NCBI GenBank assembly: GCA_964654415.1
Contig: CAZZIP010000001.1
Span: forward strand, 248,001 to 312,000
Direction of reading: 5' to 3'
Source: Methylohalobius sp964654415
GTDB taxonomy: Bacteria > Pseudomonadota > Gammaproteobacteria > Methylococcales > Methylothermaceae
DNA: 64,000 bases
Of this stretch, positions 51,680 to 60,964 are shown piece after piece; the first letter of the stretch is position 1; every line of letters begins with the position of its first letter. The notes beneath the pieces are model-generated. The model made no database searches. It saw nothing but the letters and a program-made list of their open reading frames with translations, and was not told the origin of the DNA. Both the position numbers and the translations under genes were made by a program.

Positions 51680-52867
51680 TCATTCTGCCCTAAGGCTGGC
51701 TACCGGGTCCAGATTGGCTGCCTGCCAGGCGGGAAATACGCCGGCGCCGAGACCTACGCCGATGGCGATCCCTTCGGCGAGCAGCGCATATCCCCAATGC
51801 ACTTGGGCCGGAAGCTCCGGAATCAGCGCGGCAGTCAAAAAAGCCCCGCCGTATCCTATGCCCAGCCCGAAGACGCCGCCAACTAGGGCCAGCACGGCCG
51901 CCTCGCCCAAAAACAGCGCCAGAACTTGCCTGCGGCGGGCACCCAAGGCGCGCAACAGCCCGATCTCAGCCCGGCGTTCGCTGATCGCAATCAGTTGGAT
52001 GGTCAGAATGCCGATCCCGCCAACCGCCAAGGAAATTCCTCCCAACGCCCCCACCGCCAGGGTTAGCACGTCCAGGACCGAACCTAAGGTTTCAAGCATC
52101 TGGTCTTGGGCGATGAGGGTAAAATCCTCGCGTCCGTGGCGCAGAATCAAAAGTTGACGCACTCTTTCGGCCACTGCGCGGCTGTCGGCATCGGCCCGGT
52201 AGAGGACGTCGATCTCCATCAGCCCCTCCCGCTTGAACAGCCCCAATGCCCGCTCCACCGGAATGTAGACCGCATCGTCCAGGTCAAAGCCTAACATCCG
52301 CCCCTTGGGCTTCATTATGCCGACGATGCGGTAGGCTTCGCCGGCGATGCGCAGCCTTTGCCCCAGAACCCCGCGGGTGCCGAATAACTCCCGCCGCACG
52401 GTGGCGCCCACAGCGGCGAGGGGCCGGTTGCCGGGCGGCAGGAAGCGGCCTAAGGCAAGCGGGAGGCGCCAGACCTCGGGCAAGTCTGGACCGACCCCGA
52501 ACAAGGTGGTACGACGGCTTCTCCCCCCTCCCTTGACCTCCACGTTGCCCATCACCATCGGCACTACGCCTACCACTTGGGGCAGGCGCTTTAAGGCTTC
52601 GGCGTCTGCCGGCGTCAGCGGGCGCACCGTGCCAATGAGCGCTCCGGAGATGCCGAAGGTTTGGGTCAAGCCCGGAGTGACGGCAAGCAGGTGAGTACCG
52701 AACTGGGTGAATTGTCCTAGGACGAAGCGCTGTACCCCCTCGCCCAGGGCGGTGAGTAGGATGACCGCCGCGACGCCGATGGCGATCCCTAAGCTAGTGA
52801 GGAAGCTGCGCCCGCTGTAGGCGCGCACCGAACTCAGGACTAGCCAGAGATAATCCAGGCAGCGCAT
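51680..52867 (-). CDS. MacB-like ABC transporter permease (second copy)
   Basis: 395 residues: one N-terminal membrane helix (SFLTSLGIAIGVAAVILLTAL), a large periplasmic domain of about 200 residues, then three C-terminal helices including GGIGILTIQLIAISERRAEIGLLRALGARRRQVL, the FtsX/MacB signature. Such permeases transmit ATP-driven motion to the periplasm rather than forming a channel. It probably pairs with the related permease just upstream. Four bases separate the two genes. Confidence 0.9.
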   Translation of the reverse strand: MRCLDYLWLVLSSVRAYSGRSFLTSLGIAIGVAAVILLTALGEGVQRFVLGQFTQFGTHLLAVTPGLTQTFGISGALIGTVRPLTPADAEALKRLPQVVGVVPMVMGNVEVKGGGRSRRTTLFGVGPDLPEVWRLPLALGRFLPPGNRPLAAVGATVRRELFGTRGVLGQRLRIAGEAYRIVGIMKPKGRMLGFDLDDAVYIPVERALGLFKREGLMEIDVLYRADADSRAVAERVRQLLILRHGREDFTLIAQDQMLETLGSVLDVLTLAVGALGGISLAVGGIGILTIQLIAISERRAEIGLLRALGARRRQVLALFLGEAAVLALVGGVFGLGIGYGGAFLTAALIPELPAQVHWGYALLAEGIAIGVGLGAGVFPAWQAANLDPVASLRAE

Positions 52868-52870
52868 GGT

Positions 52871-54076
52871 TTACCTGGGATTAAGAGCTGTTACCGGATC
52901 GAGGCGTGCAGCGCGTCTCGCCGGCAGCAGGCCAAATGCGATCCCGCAGGTGATCGCCAGCGCGACCGCGGCAGGCAGGGACCAGGGGGCGATCTTAAGA
53001 TTCAGCTGCGGCCAGAGCCAGTCGAACCCCGCCAGGAGGATCACTGCCAGCAGGACTCCGCAGGCAGTCCCCAGCAGCGCCAACCCCACCGCCTCGGTGA
53101 GAAAAATCTTCAGCACCTCGGAGGTGGAGGCGCCGAGCGCCTTGAGCAGGCCGATCTCCGGTGTACGCTGGGCGACCTGAACCAGCATCACGTTCATGAT
53201 CAAAATGCCAGCCACTACCAGGCTGATGGCAGCGATCCCCCCCACCGTCAGGGTCAGGCTTAAGAGGATGCGATCAAAAGCCGAAAGCAGGGCGTCCTGG
53301 GTGACGACGGTGACGTCTTTTTCTCCTTCGTGGCGGACCGTCAAGATGGCTTCTATATCCCGTTTAGCAGCGGCGATGACGGCTTTGTCTTTGGCCTGGA
53401 CCAGGATTCGAAACAGGCCTGGAGCGTTGAATAAGGCTTGAGCTGAGGCGACCGGGATCAGGGCCAATTCGTCCAAGGTTTCGCCGAAGGCGTGACCGCC
53501 CGACTTTAAGATGCCGATCACGCGAAACCTTCTATCGCCAATGCGTATCCAGGCGCCCAGTGCGGGTCGGCTGCCGAACAGGGCCTGCTTTAAAGTTCGT
53601 CCTAGGACCACCACCGCCTGGGCAGAGCGCGGATCACCGGCTGGCAGAAACCGCCCCTGGGCCAACTTAAGACGCCGCATCGTCAGAAATGGGGCAGTGG
53701 TGCCGATGATGTTGGCGTCGCGGCTTAAAGTTTCATACTGGACCGGCGCCTGACCGACGACGATCGGGGCGACTTCCACTACCCTTGGGCTGCGCTTTAA
53801 GCTCAAGGCATCGTCTAAAGTCAAGTCGCGCGGGGTTTCCCCCAGAAGGGGTGGAGGCCCCCCACGGGTCTCGCTGCGTCCTGGTAGCACGATGAGAAGG
53901 TGCGTGCCCAGGCCAGCTAACTTATCGACCACATAGCGGCGGGCGCTGTCGCCTAAACCGGTGAGGAGGATGACTGAGCAACTGGCCACCGCCATTGCCA
54001 AAAGAGTCAGGCCAGAGCGCACAGGATAAGCGCGCAAAGCGCTCCAGGCAAAGCCAAGCCGGTCAAGAAAACGCAT
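52871..54076 (-). CDS. MacB-like ABC transporter permease (first copy)
   Basis: 401 residues with the same plan as its neighbour: GLTLLAMAVASCSVILLTGL at the front, a periplasmic domain, and IAAISLVVAGILIMNVMLVQVAQRTPEIGLLKALGASTSEVL near the end. Its ATG lies inside the end of the ATPase gene (14-base overlap). Two different permeases with one ATPase suggest a heterodimer, unlike MacB, where ATPase and permease are fused. Confidence 0.9.
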   Translation of the reverse strand: MRFLDRLGFAWSALRAYPVRSGLTLLAMAVASCSVILLTGLGDSARRYVVDKLAGLGTHLLIVLPGRSETRGGPPPLLGETPRDLTLDDALSLKRSPRVVEVAPIVVGQAPVQYETLSRDANIIGTTAPFLTMRRLKLAQGRFLPAGDPRSAQAVVVLGRTLKQALFGSRPALGAWIRIGDRRFRVIGILKSGGHAFGETLDELALIPVASAQALFNAPGLFRILVQAKDKAVIAAAKRDIEAILTVRHEGEKDVTVVTQDALLSAFDRILLSLTLTVGGIAAISLVVAGILIMNVMLVQVAQRTPEIGLLKALGASTSEVLKIFLTEAVGLALLGTACGVLLAVILLAGFDWLWPQLNLKIAPWSLPAAVALAITCGIAFGLLPARRAARLDPVTALNPR

Positions 54077-54746
54077 CGCCGCTGTCAGAAACGATCGCCC
54101 CGTCGCGCATCTCGATCCGACGCCTAGCTCGCTTGCCCAACTCTGAATCGTGGGTGACCAAAATCAAGGTGAGCCCTTGCCGGTTCAATCCCTCAAGAAT
54201 TTCAATCACTTTAAGACCTGAGGCGCGGTCAAGGTTGCCGGTCGGCTCGTCCGCTAGAATCATAGCCGGCTCCATGACTACCGCGCGGGCGATCGCCACC
54301 CGCTGGCGCTCGCCGCCGGAAAGCTGGGCTGGGCGGTGACGCGCGCGGTCGGTCAGGGAAAAAGCAGCAAGCAGTTCTCCTACTCGGGCACGGCGCAGGT
54401 TTTTGGGGGTTCCCGCGAGTAGCATCGGCAACTCGATGTTTTCCGAGGCGGTCAGGCGCGGGATCAAGTGAAACACCTGGAACACGAAGCCGACCTTGGC
54501 GCGGCGCAGCTGTGCTCTTTCCTCCTCATCCAGGATCGTGGTCTCGATCCCCTCCAGGCGATAGCTGCCGCGGTTTGGTCGGTCGAGGAGACCCAAGACG
54601 TTGAGCAGGGTGCTCTTGCCGGAGCCGGACGGCCCCATCACCGCCAGGTACTCCCCTTTGGCGATGGTCAGATTGACGGTGCGCAGAGCGTAGACGATTT
54701 CCCCGCCGACTGCAAAGCGGCGCTCGATGTCCCTAAGTTCGATCAC
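54063..54746 (-). CDS. ABC transporter ATPase (MacB/LolD type)
   Basis: 227 residues: LAVMGPSGSGKSTLLNVLG (Walker A), LSGGERQRVAIARAVV (signature), MILADEPTGNLDRASG (Walker B plus D-loop) and LILVTHDSELG. It energises the two permeases downstream. The start is GTG 54746, overlapping the adaptor stop (GTGA). Confidence 0.94.
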   Translation of the reverse strand: MIELRDIERRFAVGGEIVYALRTVNLTIAKGEYLAVMGPSGSGKSTLLNVLGLLDRPNRGSYRLEGIETTILDEEERAQLRRAKVGFVFQVFHLIPRLTASENIELPMLLAGTPKNLRRARVGELLAAFSLTDRARHRPAQLSGGERQRVAIARAVVMEPAMILADEPTGNLDRASGLKVIEILEGLNRQGLTLILVTHDSELGKRARRRIEMRDGAIVSDSGDAFS

Positions 54747-55888
54747 TGCTCCTCCTCGGCGACTGCCAAGGCCCCTTCGCGCACGCCTTCGCGGTCGAGC
54801 GAGAGTACGACTTGATCACCCGGTTGCAACCCTTTTCGAACCTCGGTCCAGTTCCAGTTGCTAAGGCCGGTCTCTATTTGTCTCTCCACCAGTCGGCCAG
54901 CCTCCAGCACCAGTACCCGCCCGCCTTCCATCACCGCCTCAGTCGGGATGCGCAAGACGTCCTTGCGCCTGGCCAAAACGATCTCTACGTCGGCGCTGTA
55001 ACCGGGGCGCTGGATGGCCTCATCTTGAGGATGTAAAAACTCAACCTCTGCTTCCACCGTGCGAGCCTGCTTTTCCACCTCCAAAACGTACGGGGCGATG
55101 CGTTTTAAGCGTCCCGCAAACTTTCGGGCGCCGAAGGCATCCACGTGGATCCGGACTTCCATCCCGGGCTTGAGGCGGCCGCTGTCGATCTCGTCGATGG
55201 GGGCGGTGACGTAAAAGCAGTCCGCTGCGATTAGGTCGATGGCGGGCGGGGTAGGCACAGCGGGTGGGGAAGGGGTGAGGTATTCGCCCACTTCGCCATA
55301 GACCTCGGCGACCACCCCGTCGAAAGGCGCATACACGTAGGTTTTGGCCAATTGCGACTCAGTCAGCTCAAGGCGCGCCTGGTGGACGCCGACGGCTACC
55401 TCCGCCGCCCGGCATTCTTGGGACAGGGCTTGGGCGCGGGTGTTGGCTTGATCCAAGGCTTCTTGGGAGACGAGCTTGCGCTTTTGCAGAGGAGCAAGGC
55501 GCATGGCTTGGCGGCGAGCTTCATCGGCGCGAAGACAGGTGGCGGCGGCTTGCGCTTTGGCCCCATCGATTTCGCTTTTGGCCAGAGCCACCTGCGCCTT
55601 AAGATCCCGGTTCCACAAGCTCAAAAGGAGTTGCCCTTGCTTGACGCGCTCGCCTTCGCGCACGTACAGATGATCGATTTGCCCACCGGTGCTGGGAGAC
55701 AAGCGGCTGCGCTGGCAAGCCTTGACACTGCCGACGCGGGAGTTAGCAACCGTCTCCTCCACCTCCCCGTGCGCGACCCGATGCACTCGTACCGGGATCG
55801 GCTGCGGGCGCCGCACATACCAGAGGGCGAAACCGATAAGAGCCAGAGAAAAAACGGCGACGCTGAGGCGGCGTAAAAGAGTTGCCAT
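54743..55888 (-). CDS. Periplasmic adaptor protein (HlyD/MacA type)
   Basis: 381 residues. An N-terminal membrane anchor (LSVAVFSLALIGFALWYV) is followed by a lipoyl half (GGQIDHLYVREGERVKQGQLL), a helical hairpin of about 100 residues, the second lipoyl half (TYVYAPFDGVVAEVYGEVGEYL), a barrel and a membrane-proximal domain. It would link the ABC permeases to an outer-membrane channel that is not encoded here. It is the first gene of the export operon, divergent from the methyltransferase at 55936 with only 47 bases between. Confidence 0.92.
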   Translation of the reverse strand: MATLLRRLSVAVFSLALIGFALWYVRRPQPIPVRVHRVAHGEVEETVANSRVGSVKACQRSRLSPSTGGQIDHLYVREGERVKQGQLLLSLWNRDLKAQVALAKSEIDGAKAQAAATCLRADEARRQAMRLAPLQKRKLVSQEALDQANTRAQALSQECRAAEVAVGVHQARLELTESQLAKTYVYAPFDGVVAEVYGEVGEYLTPSPPAVPTPPAIDLIAADCFYVTAPIDEIDSGRLKPGMEVRIHVDAFGARKFAGRLKRIAPYVLEVEKQARTVEAEVEFLHPQDEAIQRPGYSADVEIVLARRKDVLRIPTEAVMEGGRVLVLEAGRLVERQIETGLSNWNWTEVRKGLQPGDQVVLSLDREGVREGALAVAEEEQ

Positions 55889-55935
55889 GAATTAAATGTT
55901 ATTCTAACGTTTTTGAGGGAACCAAGGGGGGATTA

Positions 55936-56580
55936 GTGTTTTCCTGTTGCGTCCACGCCCAGGCGGCAGCAAGGCTTTTTTCGCGCCTTTCGCGGTATTA
56001 CCTTTGGCGTTATCGGCTGTTGGGCCTTGAGCGCTCGCAGCGCCAGTTGGTGGCAGGGCTTGCAGAAATAGGCTTGACTGGCGCCAGGCTGTTGGAAATA
56101 GGCTGCGGCGTGGGTTTCCTCCTGCAGCATCTACTGGAACGTGGAGCCAGCCAGGCCGTGGGGGTGGATTTGTCTGCGGCCATGCTGGCCGAAGCCGAAA
56201 CCCAGGCCAGGCGGCGCGGACTTTCCGGACGGGTGCGCTACGTGCAGGGCGATTTCCTGGACCTGGCCGCAAACCTCGAACCCGTCGATATCGTGATCCT
56301 GGATAAAGTGATCTGCTGCTATCCGGACGCCGAAGCGCTGTTAACCCGTGCCGCCGAGCACGCCCGCCGGGCAGTAGCCTTGACCTATCCGCGTCTGACT
56401 CTTCTTAACCGAATCGGAATGCAGGTTGTCAACCGTTGGCTGGCCTGGGTCGGCAGCGGGTTTCGCACCTACCTCCACGACCCGCAAGCGGTAGAAGCCT
56501 GGCTCAGCCAAGCGGGGCTGACTAAGGCTTATGAGGCCAAAACGCTGGTATGGCGGACGGAGGTGTTTATCCGCCCATGA
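55936..56580 (+). CDS. Class I SAM-dependent methyltransferase upstream of nor genes
   Basis: 214 residues from GTG 55936. LLEIGCGVGFLLQHLLERGASQAVGVDLSAAML binds SAM, and DIVILDKVICCYPDAEALL is the post-binding acidic/Cys segment. VALTYPRLTLLNRIGMQVVNRWL in the C-terminal part is hydrophobic. The general form is that of small-molecule methyltransferases (ubiquinone or magnesium-protoporphyrin type). It overlaps the next membrane-protein gene by ATGA, tying it to the nor-atp operon. The substrate is unknown. Confidence 0.82.
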   Translation: MFSCCVHAQAAARLFSRLSRYYLWRYRLLGLERSQRQLVAGLAEIGLTGARLLEIGCGVGFLLQHLLERGASQAVGVDLSAAMLAEAETQARRRGLSGRVRYVQGDFLDLAANLEPVDIVILDKVICCYPDAEALLTRAAEHARRAVALTYPRLTLLNRIGMQVVNRWLAWVGSGFRTYLHDPQAVEAWLSQAGLTKAYEAKTLVWRTEVFIRP

Positions 56581-56888
56581 TCGAGCCGGTCGCCGCCCAG
56601 AACCTGGGGTTGTTCTTTGTGGTCGCTGCGGGGGTGGTGCTTTTGGGCTTTGGCTATGCGCTCCTGTATGCCTTAGGAAGAGCGTATCCGCGCCGAGGAT
56701 GGCGCTATGGGGCGCTTTTGGCTTATGCTCTGCTGGTGCTGGCGGTTTTGGCGCTGGTGCGGCTTGGAAACTGGAACGGCTTGTGGCGGGTGCTGGCGGG
56801 CTTCTTGCTCTTAGGCTATGGGTTGGCGCCGATTGGGATCTTTCGCCTGATGGCAGCCACTCACCAAAACGAACGAAGGAGGCAGTGA
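56577..56888 (+). CDS. Small three-helix membrane protein preceding norC
   Basis: 103 residues: three hydrophobic stretches (LGLFFVVAAGVVLLGFGYALLYAL, ALLAYALLVLAVLALVRL, VLAGFLLLGYGLAPIGIF) joined by short basic loops, with a charged C-terminus. I do not recognise the family. The ATG at 56577 overlaps the methyltransferase stop, and its own stop overlaps norC (TGATG). It does not look like AtpR. Position suggests an assembly or stability factor for the NO reductase. Confidence 0.75.
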   Translation: MIEPVAAQNLGLFFVVAAGVVLLGFGYALLYALGRAYPRRGWRYGALLAYALLVLAVLALVRLGNWNGLWRVLAGFLLLGYGLAPIGIFRLMAATHQNERRRQ

Positions 56889-57478
56889 TGGAGACTATTC
56901 CCTGGTGGGCATCTTCCGGCTTTTGGAAAAAGACCGCCATCTGGGTGACGGCGGGGGCGTTTGTGCTTCTGATTCTGTTGACCTTAGACTCCTTAGCTAG
57001 GATGCGGGCTGGTGAGGGAAGGGTTCCAAGCTATGCCGTTATCAATCGACACATCGACTACCGCTACGACCAGAAACAACGCCGCTACGTGCCGGTGATC
57101 GGAGGAGAAGCGCTGCTGTTTGGCCGAAACCTTCCCCCAGAAGAGGCCGAACGCATGGTGGCTCTGGGTAAAAAGACCGTCCAGGCGAAAAACTGCATGA
57201 ACTGCCACACCCTGCTCGGCAACGGGGCCTACTATGCGCCGGATCTCACCCGCGCTTGGCTCGATCCGGCGTGGGGGCCTGAAAGCACCCGCGCTCAGCT
57301 GATGAAGCTGTTTCTGCTGGATCCTTTAGCCACCGCCAGAACTTACGGCAGCGGTCGCAAAATGCCCAATCTCGGCCTTAGCGAGCAAGAAGCCGAAGCG
57401 GTTATCGCTTTTCTCAAATGGATGGCGGCCATCGATACCAACGGTTTTCCCCACAATTTCCGGACCTTGGAGGAGTGA
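56888..57478 (+). CDS. norC: Nitric oxide reductase subunit C (membrane-anchored cytochrome c)
   Basis: 196 residues. An N-terminal membrane helix (TAIWVTAGAFVLLILLTL) anchors a periplasmic domain with one haem c site, CMNCH (103-107), in NCMNCHTLLGNGAYYAPDLTRAW, and a likely Met ligand in GSGRKMPNLGL. The protein is longer than the usual 150 or so residues because of an insert around residues 55-85. It passes electrons to NorB. The ATG is set by the TGATG junction. Confidence 0.93.
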   Translation: METIPWWASSGFWKKTAIWVTAGAFVLLILLTLDSLARMRAGEGRVPSYAVINRHIDYRYDQKQRRYVPVIGGEALLFGRNLPPEEAERMVALGKKTVQAKNCMNCHTLLGNGAYYAPDLTRAWLDPAWGPESTRAQLMKLFLLDPLATARTYGSGRKMPNLGLSEQEAEAVIAFLKWMAAIDTNGFPHNFRTLEE

Positions 57479-57479
57479 T

Positions 57480-58922
57480 ATGGTCAGAGCATTGGACAAA
57501 AGCCACCTCAGCGGAGGCCAGCAGTTGGCGGTGAAGTATTTCAGCGTGGCGCTGGTCCTGTTCTTCGCCCAACTGGTGTTTGGCCTTTTGGCCGCCGCGC
57601 AGTACCTGCACCCGGATTTCCTGCTGGGGATTTTGGATTTCAACACCAACCGCATGCTCCACACCAACGCCATGATCGTGTGGATGCTGTACGGTTTCAT
57701 CGGCGCGGTCTACTGGTTCTTGGAAGAGGAGAGCGGGCAGGAAATCGTAGGTTTGAAGCTCGGCGACCTCGCTTTCTGGGTCTTGACCTTAGCGGTGGCG
57801 GTGGTGGTGTTGGTCTATCTTCTGGTCCAGACCGGGTCCGGAGGCGATTCGGCGCGCTGGTTCATCAACGAGGGGCGCGAGTACATCGAAGCGCCGCGCT
57901 GGGCCGATTTGGGCGTTGTGGCAGCGCTGGGGGTGTTCTTCTATAACGTGGCGGCGACCTTCGCCAAAGGGCGCTGGTCGGGGATCGCTGGCGTTTTGAC
58001 TTTGGACCTCATTGCCCTGGCCGGATTGTATTTGGCTGGGATGTTCTACCTTACCAACCTCTCCCTCGACCAGTATTGGTGGTGGTGGGTGGTGCACCTT
58101 TGGGTGGAGGCCACCTGGGAGGTGCTGGTGGGCTGCATCATGGCCTGGAGCCTGATGCACCTAGTGGGGGTGCGGCGTAGGATCGTAGAGACCTGGCTCT
58201 ACGTCGAGGTCGCGTTGCTGTTTGGGTCCGGCATCCTAGGGCTTGGGCACCACTATTTCTGGATTGGGGCGCCCGAGTATTGGCTGTGGGTTGGTGGGTT
58301 CTTCTCTGCTCTGGAGCCGATCCCACTGGTGGCGATGGTGGTGCATTCCCTCTACGATGCCGGCGTCCACCGGCTCAGAAGCCGCAACCACCCAGCCCTA
58401 GCCTGGGTGATCGCCCACGCCTTCGGCAATTTTTTAGGCGCGGGAGTTTGGGGTTTCATGCAGACCTTGCCCCAGATCAACCTTTACACCCACGGCACCC
58501 AGTGGGCCGCCTCCCACGGCCACCTGGCGTTCTTCGGCGCTTACGCTACGATCAACATCGCCTTCTTTTACCTTGCGGTGCAACGCTGGCACGGGGATGT
58601 CTGGATGGGAGGAGGAATTTCTGGCGGCTGGCGCTGGAAGTGGGCGCTGGGGCTGCTTTGCGTTGGCGTTTTGGGGATGAGCGTTGCCCTACTGGTCGCC
58701 GGCTACGAACAATCCTTCATCGAACGCGCCGTCGGGGGATCGACCTGGGAGGCGTATTTTGCCGCCCAGACCCATCCTTGGTTCGTGGACGCGATGGTCT
58801 GGCGAATGGTGTTCGGTTGGCTGACCCTGGCCGGATTTGTCCTTTTGGTCTTTGACCTGGTCACTATCGGCAAATACGAGACTAGGACCGCTCCGGTGTT
58901 TGGAGAGGCAGTCGATGGCTGA
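57480..58922 (+). CDS. norB: Nitric oxide reductase subunit B (cNOR type)
   Basis: 480 residues, twelve membrane helices, no quinol-oxidase-like N-terminal extension, so a cytochrome-c-dependent enzyme. Ligands are all visible, one position lower than in the Pseudomonas enzyme: His61 and His348 for haem b, His346 for haem b3, His206, His257, His258 and Glu210 for the non-haem iron, with Glu214 and Glu279 also conserved. It reduces NO to N2O. The end overlaps atpD by eight bases. Confidence 0.96.
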   Translation: MVRALDKSHLSGGQQLAVKYFSVALVLFFAQLVFGLLAAAQYLHPDFLLGILDFNTNRMLHTNAMIVWMLYGFIGAVYWFLEEESGQEIVGLKLGDLAFWVLTLAVAVVVLVYLLVQTGSGGDSARWFINEGREYIEAPRWADLGVVAALGVFFYNVAATFAKGRWSGIAGVLTLDLIALAGLYLAGMFYLTNLSLDQYWWWWVVHLWVEATWEVLVGCIMAWSLMHLVGVRRRIVETWLYVEVALLFGSGILGLGHHYFWIGAPEYWLWVGGFFSALEPIPLVAMVVHSLYDAGVHRLRSRNHPALAWVIAHAFGNFLGAGVWGFMQTLPQINLYTHGTQWAASHGHLAFFGAYATINIAFFYLAVQRWHGDVWMGGGISGGWRWKWALGLLCVGVLGMSVALLVAGYEQSFIERAVGGSTWEAYFAAQTHPWFVDAMVWRMVFGWLTLAGFVLLVFDLVTIGKYETRTAPVFGEAVDG

Positions 58923-60291
58923 GCGGATTCAGGTTGGCACCATCGCCGAGGTCCACGGCCCGGTGGTGGTGATCGCCTGTAAGCGCCTGCCGCCTCTACG
59001 CCAGGCGCTTTGCACCTGCCTAGATCACGAAGAGTATACCTTCGAAGTTCACCAACACCTGGACGAAACCCACGTGCGCGCCATCACCCTGCACCGCACC
59101 TCGGGGCTCAGCCGGGGGATGACGGTGTACGATACCGGCGCGCCACTGCACGTGCCGGTCACCGAAAACGCTTTAGGGCGCCTCTTGAACGTCTTCGGCG
59201 AGCCCCTAGACGGCGGCCCGTCTTTGGGAGACCGGGACGCAATCGAATACCGCAACATCCACGCCTGGCCCACCCCTTTGAGCGAGGCGGTGGGGATGAG
59301 CGGCATTTTAGAGACCGGGATCAAGGTGGTCGACCTGCTGTGTCCATTCGTACGCGGTGGCAAGACCGGGCTGTTCGGCGGCGCCGGGGTGGGGAAAACG
59401 GTGCTGATCATGGAGTTTATGCACGCTGTCATCTCCCTGCATCGGGGAGTATCGGTGTTCGCTGGGATAGGCGAGCGCATCCGCGAAGGCCACGAGTTGT
59501 GGATGGAGCTGAAACAGGCGGGGGTCATGGATAGATCGCTTTTGGTCTTCGGGCAGATGGACGAGTCCCCTGGAGTGCGCTTTCGGGTCGGGCTGACGGC
59601 TTTAACTTACGCCGAATACCTGCGCGACCGCCTACGCACCGAAGTTTTGTTTTTGGTCGACAACATTTTCCGCTTCGCCCAGGCCGGCAGCGAGATCTCC
59701 AGCCTTCTGGGGAGGATGCCGGCCACCGTCGGCTATCAGCCGACCCTGGCGACCGAGGTGGCCGAGATCGAGGAGCGTATCCTCTCCACCCAGAGCGGGG
59801 CGATCACTTCGGTACAGGCGGTTTACGTTCCCGCCGACGATATGACCGACCCGGCCGTGAGCGCGATCTTGAGTCACCTCGACACCACCGTCATCCTGTC
59901 TCGCGCCATCGCCGCCAAAGGCCTTTATCCCGCGGTCGATCCTTTGCGTTCGGGGAGCAAGCTGATGGATCGGCATTTTCTCGGTGACCGTCACTACGCC
60001 ATCGCCGAGGGGGTGCGCGAGCACCTGGCCCGCTACGCCGAGCTTCAGGACATCATCGCCATGCTGGGGGTTAACGAGTTGTCCCCAGAGGATCGGCGCA
60101 TCGTCCACAGAGCGCGGCGGCTCGAGCGGTATCTGACCCAGCCGTTCCACGTCACCTCCCAGTTTACCGGGATGGCCGGGGTTTCGGTGCCGCTTGCGCA
60201 GACTTTGGCCGACTGCGAGGCGTTTTTGACCGGAAAGTACGACGAGATTCCGGAAGAAGCCTGCTACTTGCGTGGAGCGATGGCGACTTGA
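58915..60291 (+). CDS. atpD: N-type ATPase subunit beta
   Basis: 458 residues: GLFGGAGVGKTVLI (Walker A, Lys161), AGIGERIREGHELW (catalytic Glu187), VLFLVDNIFRFAQAGSE (Walker B), and NELSPEDRRIV at the DELSEED position. It is the catalytic subunit of a rotary ATPase. Divergence from the standard F1 beta, and an operon that begins with atpD and atpC, mark the N-ATPase type. The ATG at 58915 lies inside the norB end. Confidence 0.94.
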   Translation: MAERIQVGTIAEVHGPVVVIACKRLPPLRQALCTCLDHEEYTFEVHQHLDETHVRAITLHRTSGLSRGMTVYDTGAPLHVPVTENALGRLLNVFGEPLDGGPSLGDRDAIEYRNIHAWPTPLSEAVGMSGILETGIKVVDLLCPFVRGGKTGLFGGAGVGKTVLIMEFMHAVISLHRGVSVFAGIGERIREGHELWMELKQAGVMDRSLLVFGQMDESPGVRFRVGLTALTYAEYLRDRLRTEVLFLVDNIFRFAQAGSEISSLLGRMPATVGYQPTLATEVAEIEERILSTQSGAITSVQAVYVPADDMTDPAVSAILSHLDTTVILSRAIAAKGLYPAVDPLRSGSKLMDRHFLGDRHYAIAEGVREHLARYAELQDIIAMLGVNELSPEDRRIVHRARRLERYLTQPFHVTSQFTGMAGVSVPLAQTLADCEAFLTGKYDEIPEEACYLRGAMAT

Positions 60292-60686
60292 GGACTTTTA
60301 CCCTATATCTTCAAGGGGCAACAAAGTCGGAGCGGATCGAAAACGTGGTTTCCTTCTTGGGCCACGACGCTTCGGGAAGCTTTGCCATCCTCCCTGGCCA
60401 TGTGCGCTTTTTGACGGTGTTGGAGTTTGGCCTGGCGCGCTTTCGCTGTTTGGATGGGGAATGGGAGTACCTAGCGCTGCCAGGAGCGGTGTTGTATTTC
60501 GTTACCGATGAGTTATTCTTGAGCTGCCGCAGGTTCGTGCGTGACTTGCGTTTCGCTGCCATCGAACAGGCGCTTGCGGCGGAACTGGCCAGAGAGGAGC
60601 AAGAGCTTAAGGAAATCAAAACCTCCCTCCACCGGATGGAGGAGGCGATGTTTAAACGCTTGCGCGAGTTGGGGAAAAAATTGTGA
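60288..60686 (+). CDS. atpC: N-type ATPase subunit epsilon
   Basis: 132 residues starting with TTG 60288 in a TTGA overlap with atpD. The beta-sandwich (FAILPGHVRFLTVLEFGLARFRC) is conserved and the C-terminal helical pair (AAELAREEQELKEIKTSLHR) is long and charged. It belongs to the central stalk, where it can inhibit hydrolysis. Its place directly after atpD is characteristic of N-ATPase operons. Confidence 0.88.
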   Translation: MRTFTLYLQGATKSERIENVVSFLGHDASGSFAILPGHVRFLTVLEFGLARFRCLDGEWEYLALPGAVLYFVTDELFLSCRRFVRDLRFAAIEQALAAELAREEQELKEIKTSLHRMEEAMFKRLRELGKKL

Positions 60687-60961
60687 TCGCCCCTAGCCAT
60701 CGTAAGTGGCTTGAAGCGATCCGGCGCCAGGTACAGGGGATCAGGCGCGCCGCCGAGGAAGAGCGCAGCCTGCTCGCCCAACTCGCCTATCTTGGAACTG
60801 CCGGCCTGGTGCTGGTGCTGCCGATCGTGGCCGGGGCCTATCTGGGAAGCTGGCTAGACAGCCTGTTGCCCGGCTATTCCATCCACTGGACGCTGAGTCT
60901 GATCTTTGTCGGCTTGGTGCTTGGGGTGGTCAACCTTTGGCTGTTGTTCAAAGGAGAGTAA
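60683..60961 (+). CDS. atpQ: N-type ATPase membrane protein AtpQ (AtpI/AtpZ-like)
   Basis: 92 residues with a charged amphipathic front and two membrane helices (LGTAGLVLVLPIVAGAYLGSWL, WTLSLIFVGLVLGVVNLWLL), the pattern of the AtpI/AtpZ-like family found as AtpQ in N-ATPase operons; relatives are thought to help c-ring assembly or carry ions. The usual next gene atpR is absent: atpB begins three bases after this stop. Confidence 0.82.
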   Translation: MIAPSHRKWLEAIRRQVQGIRRAAEEERSLLAQLAYLGTAGLVLVLPIVAGAYLGSWLDSLLPGYSIHWTLSLIFVGLVLGVVNLWLLFKGE

Positions 60962-60964
60962 AAC

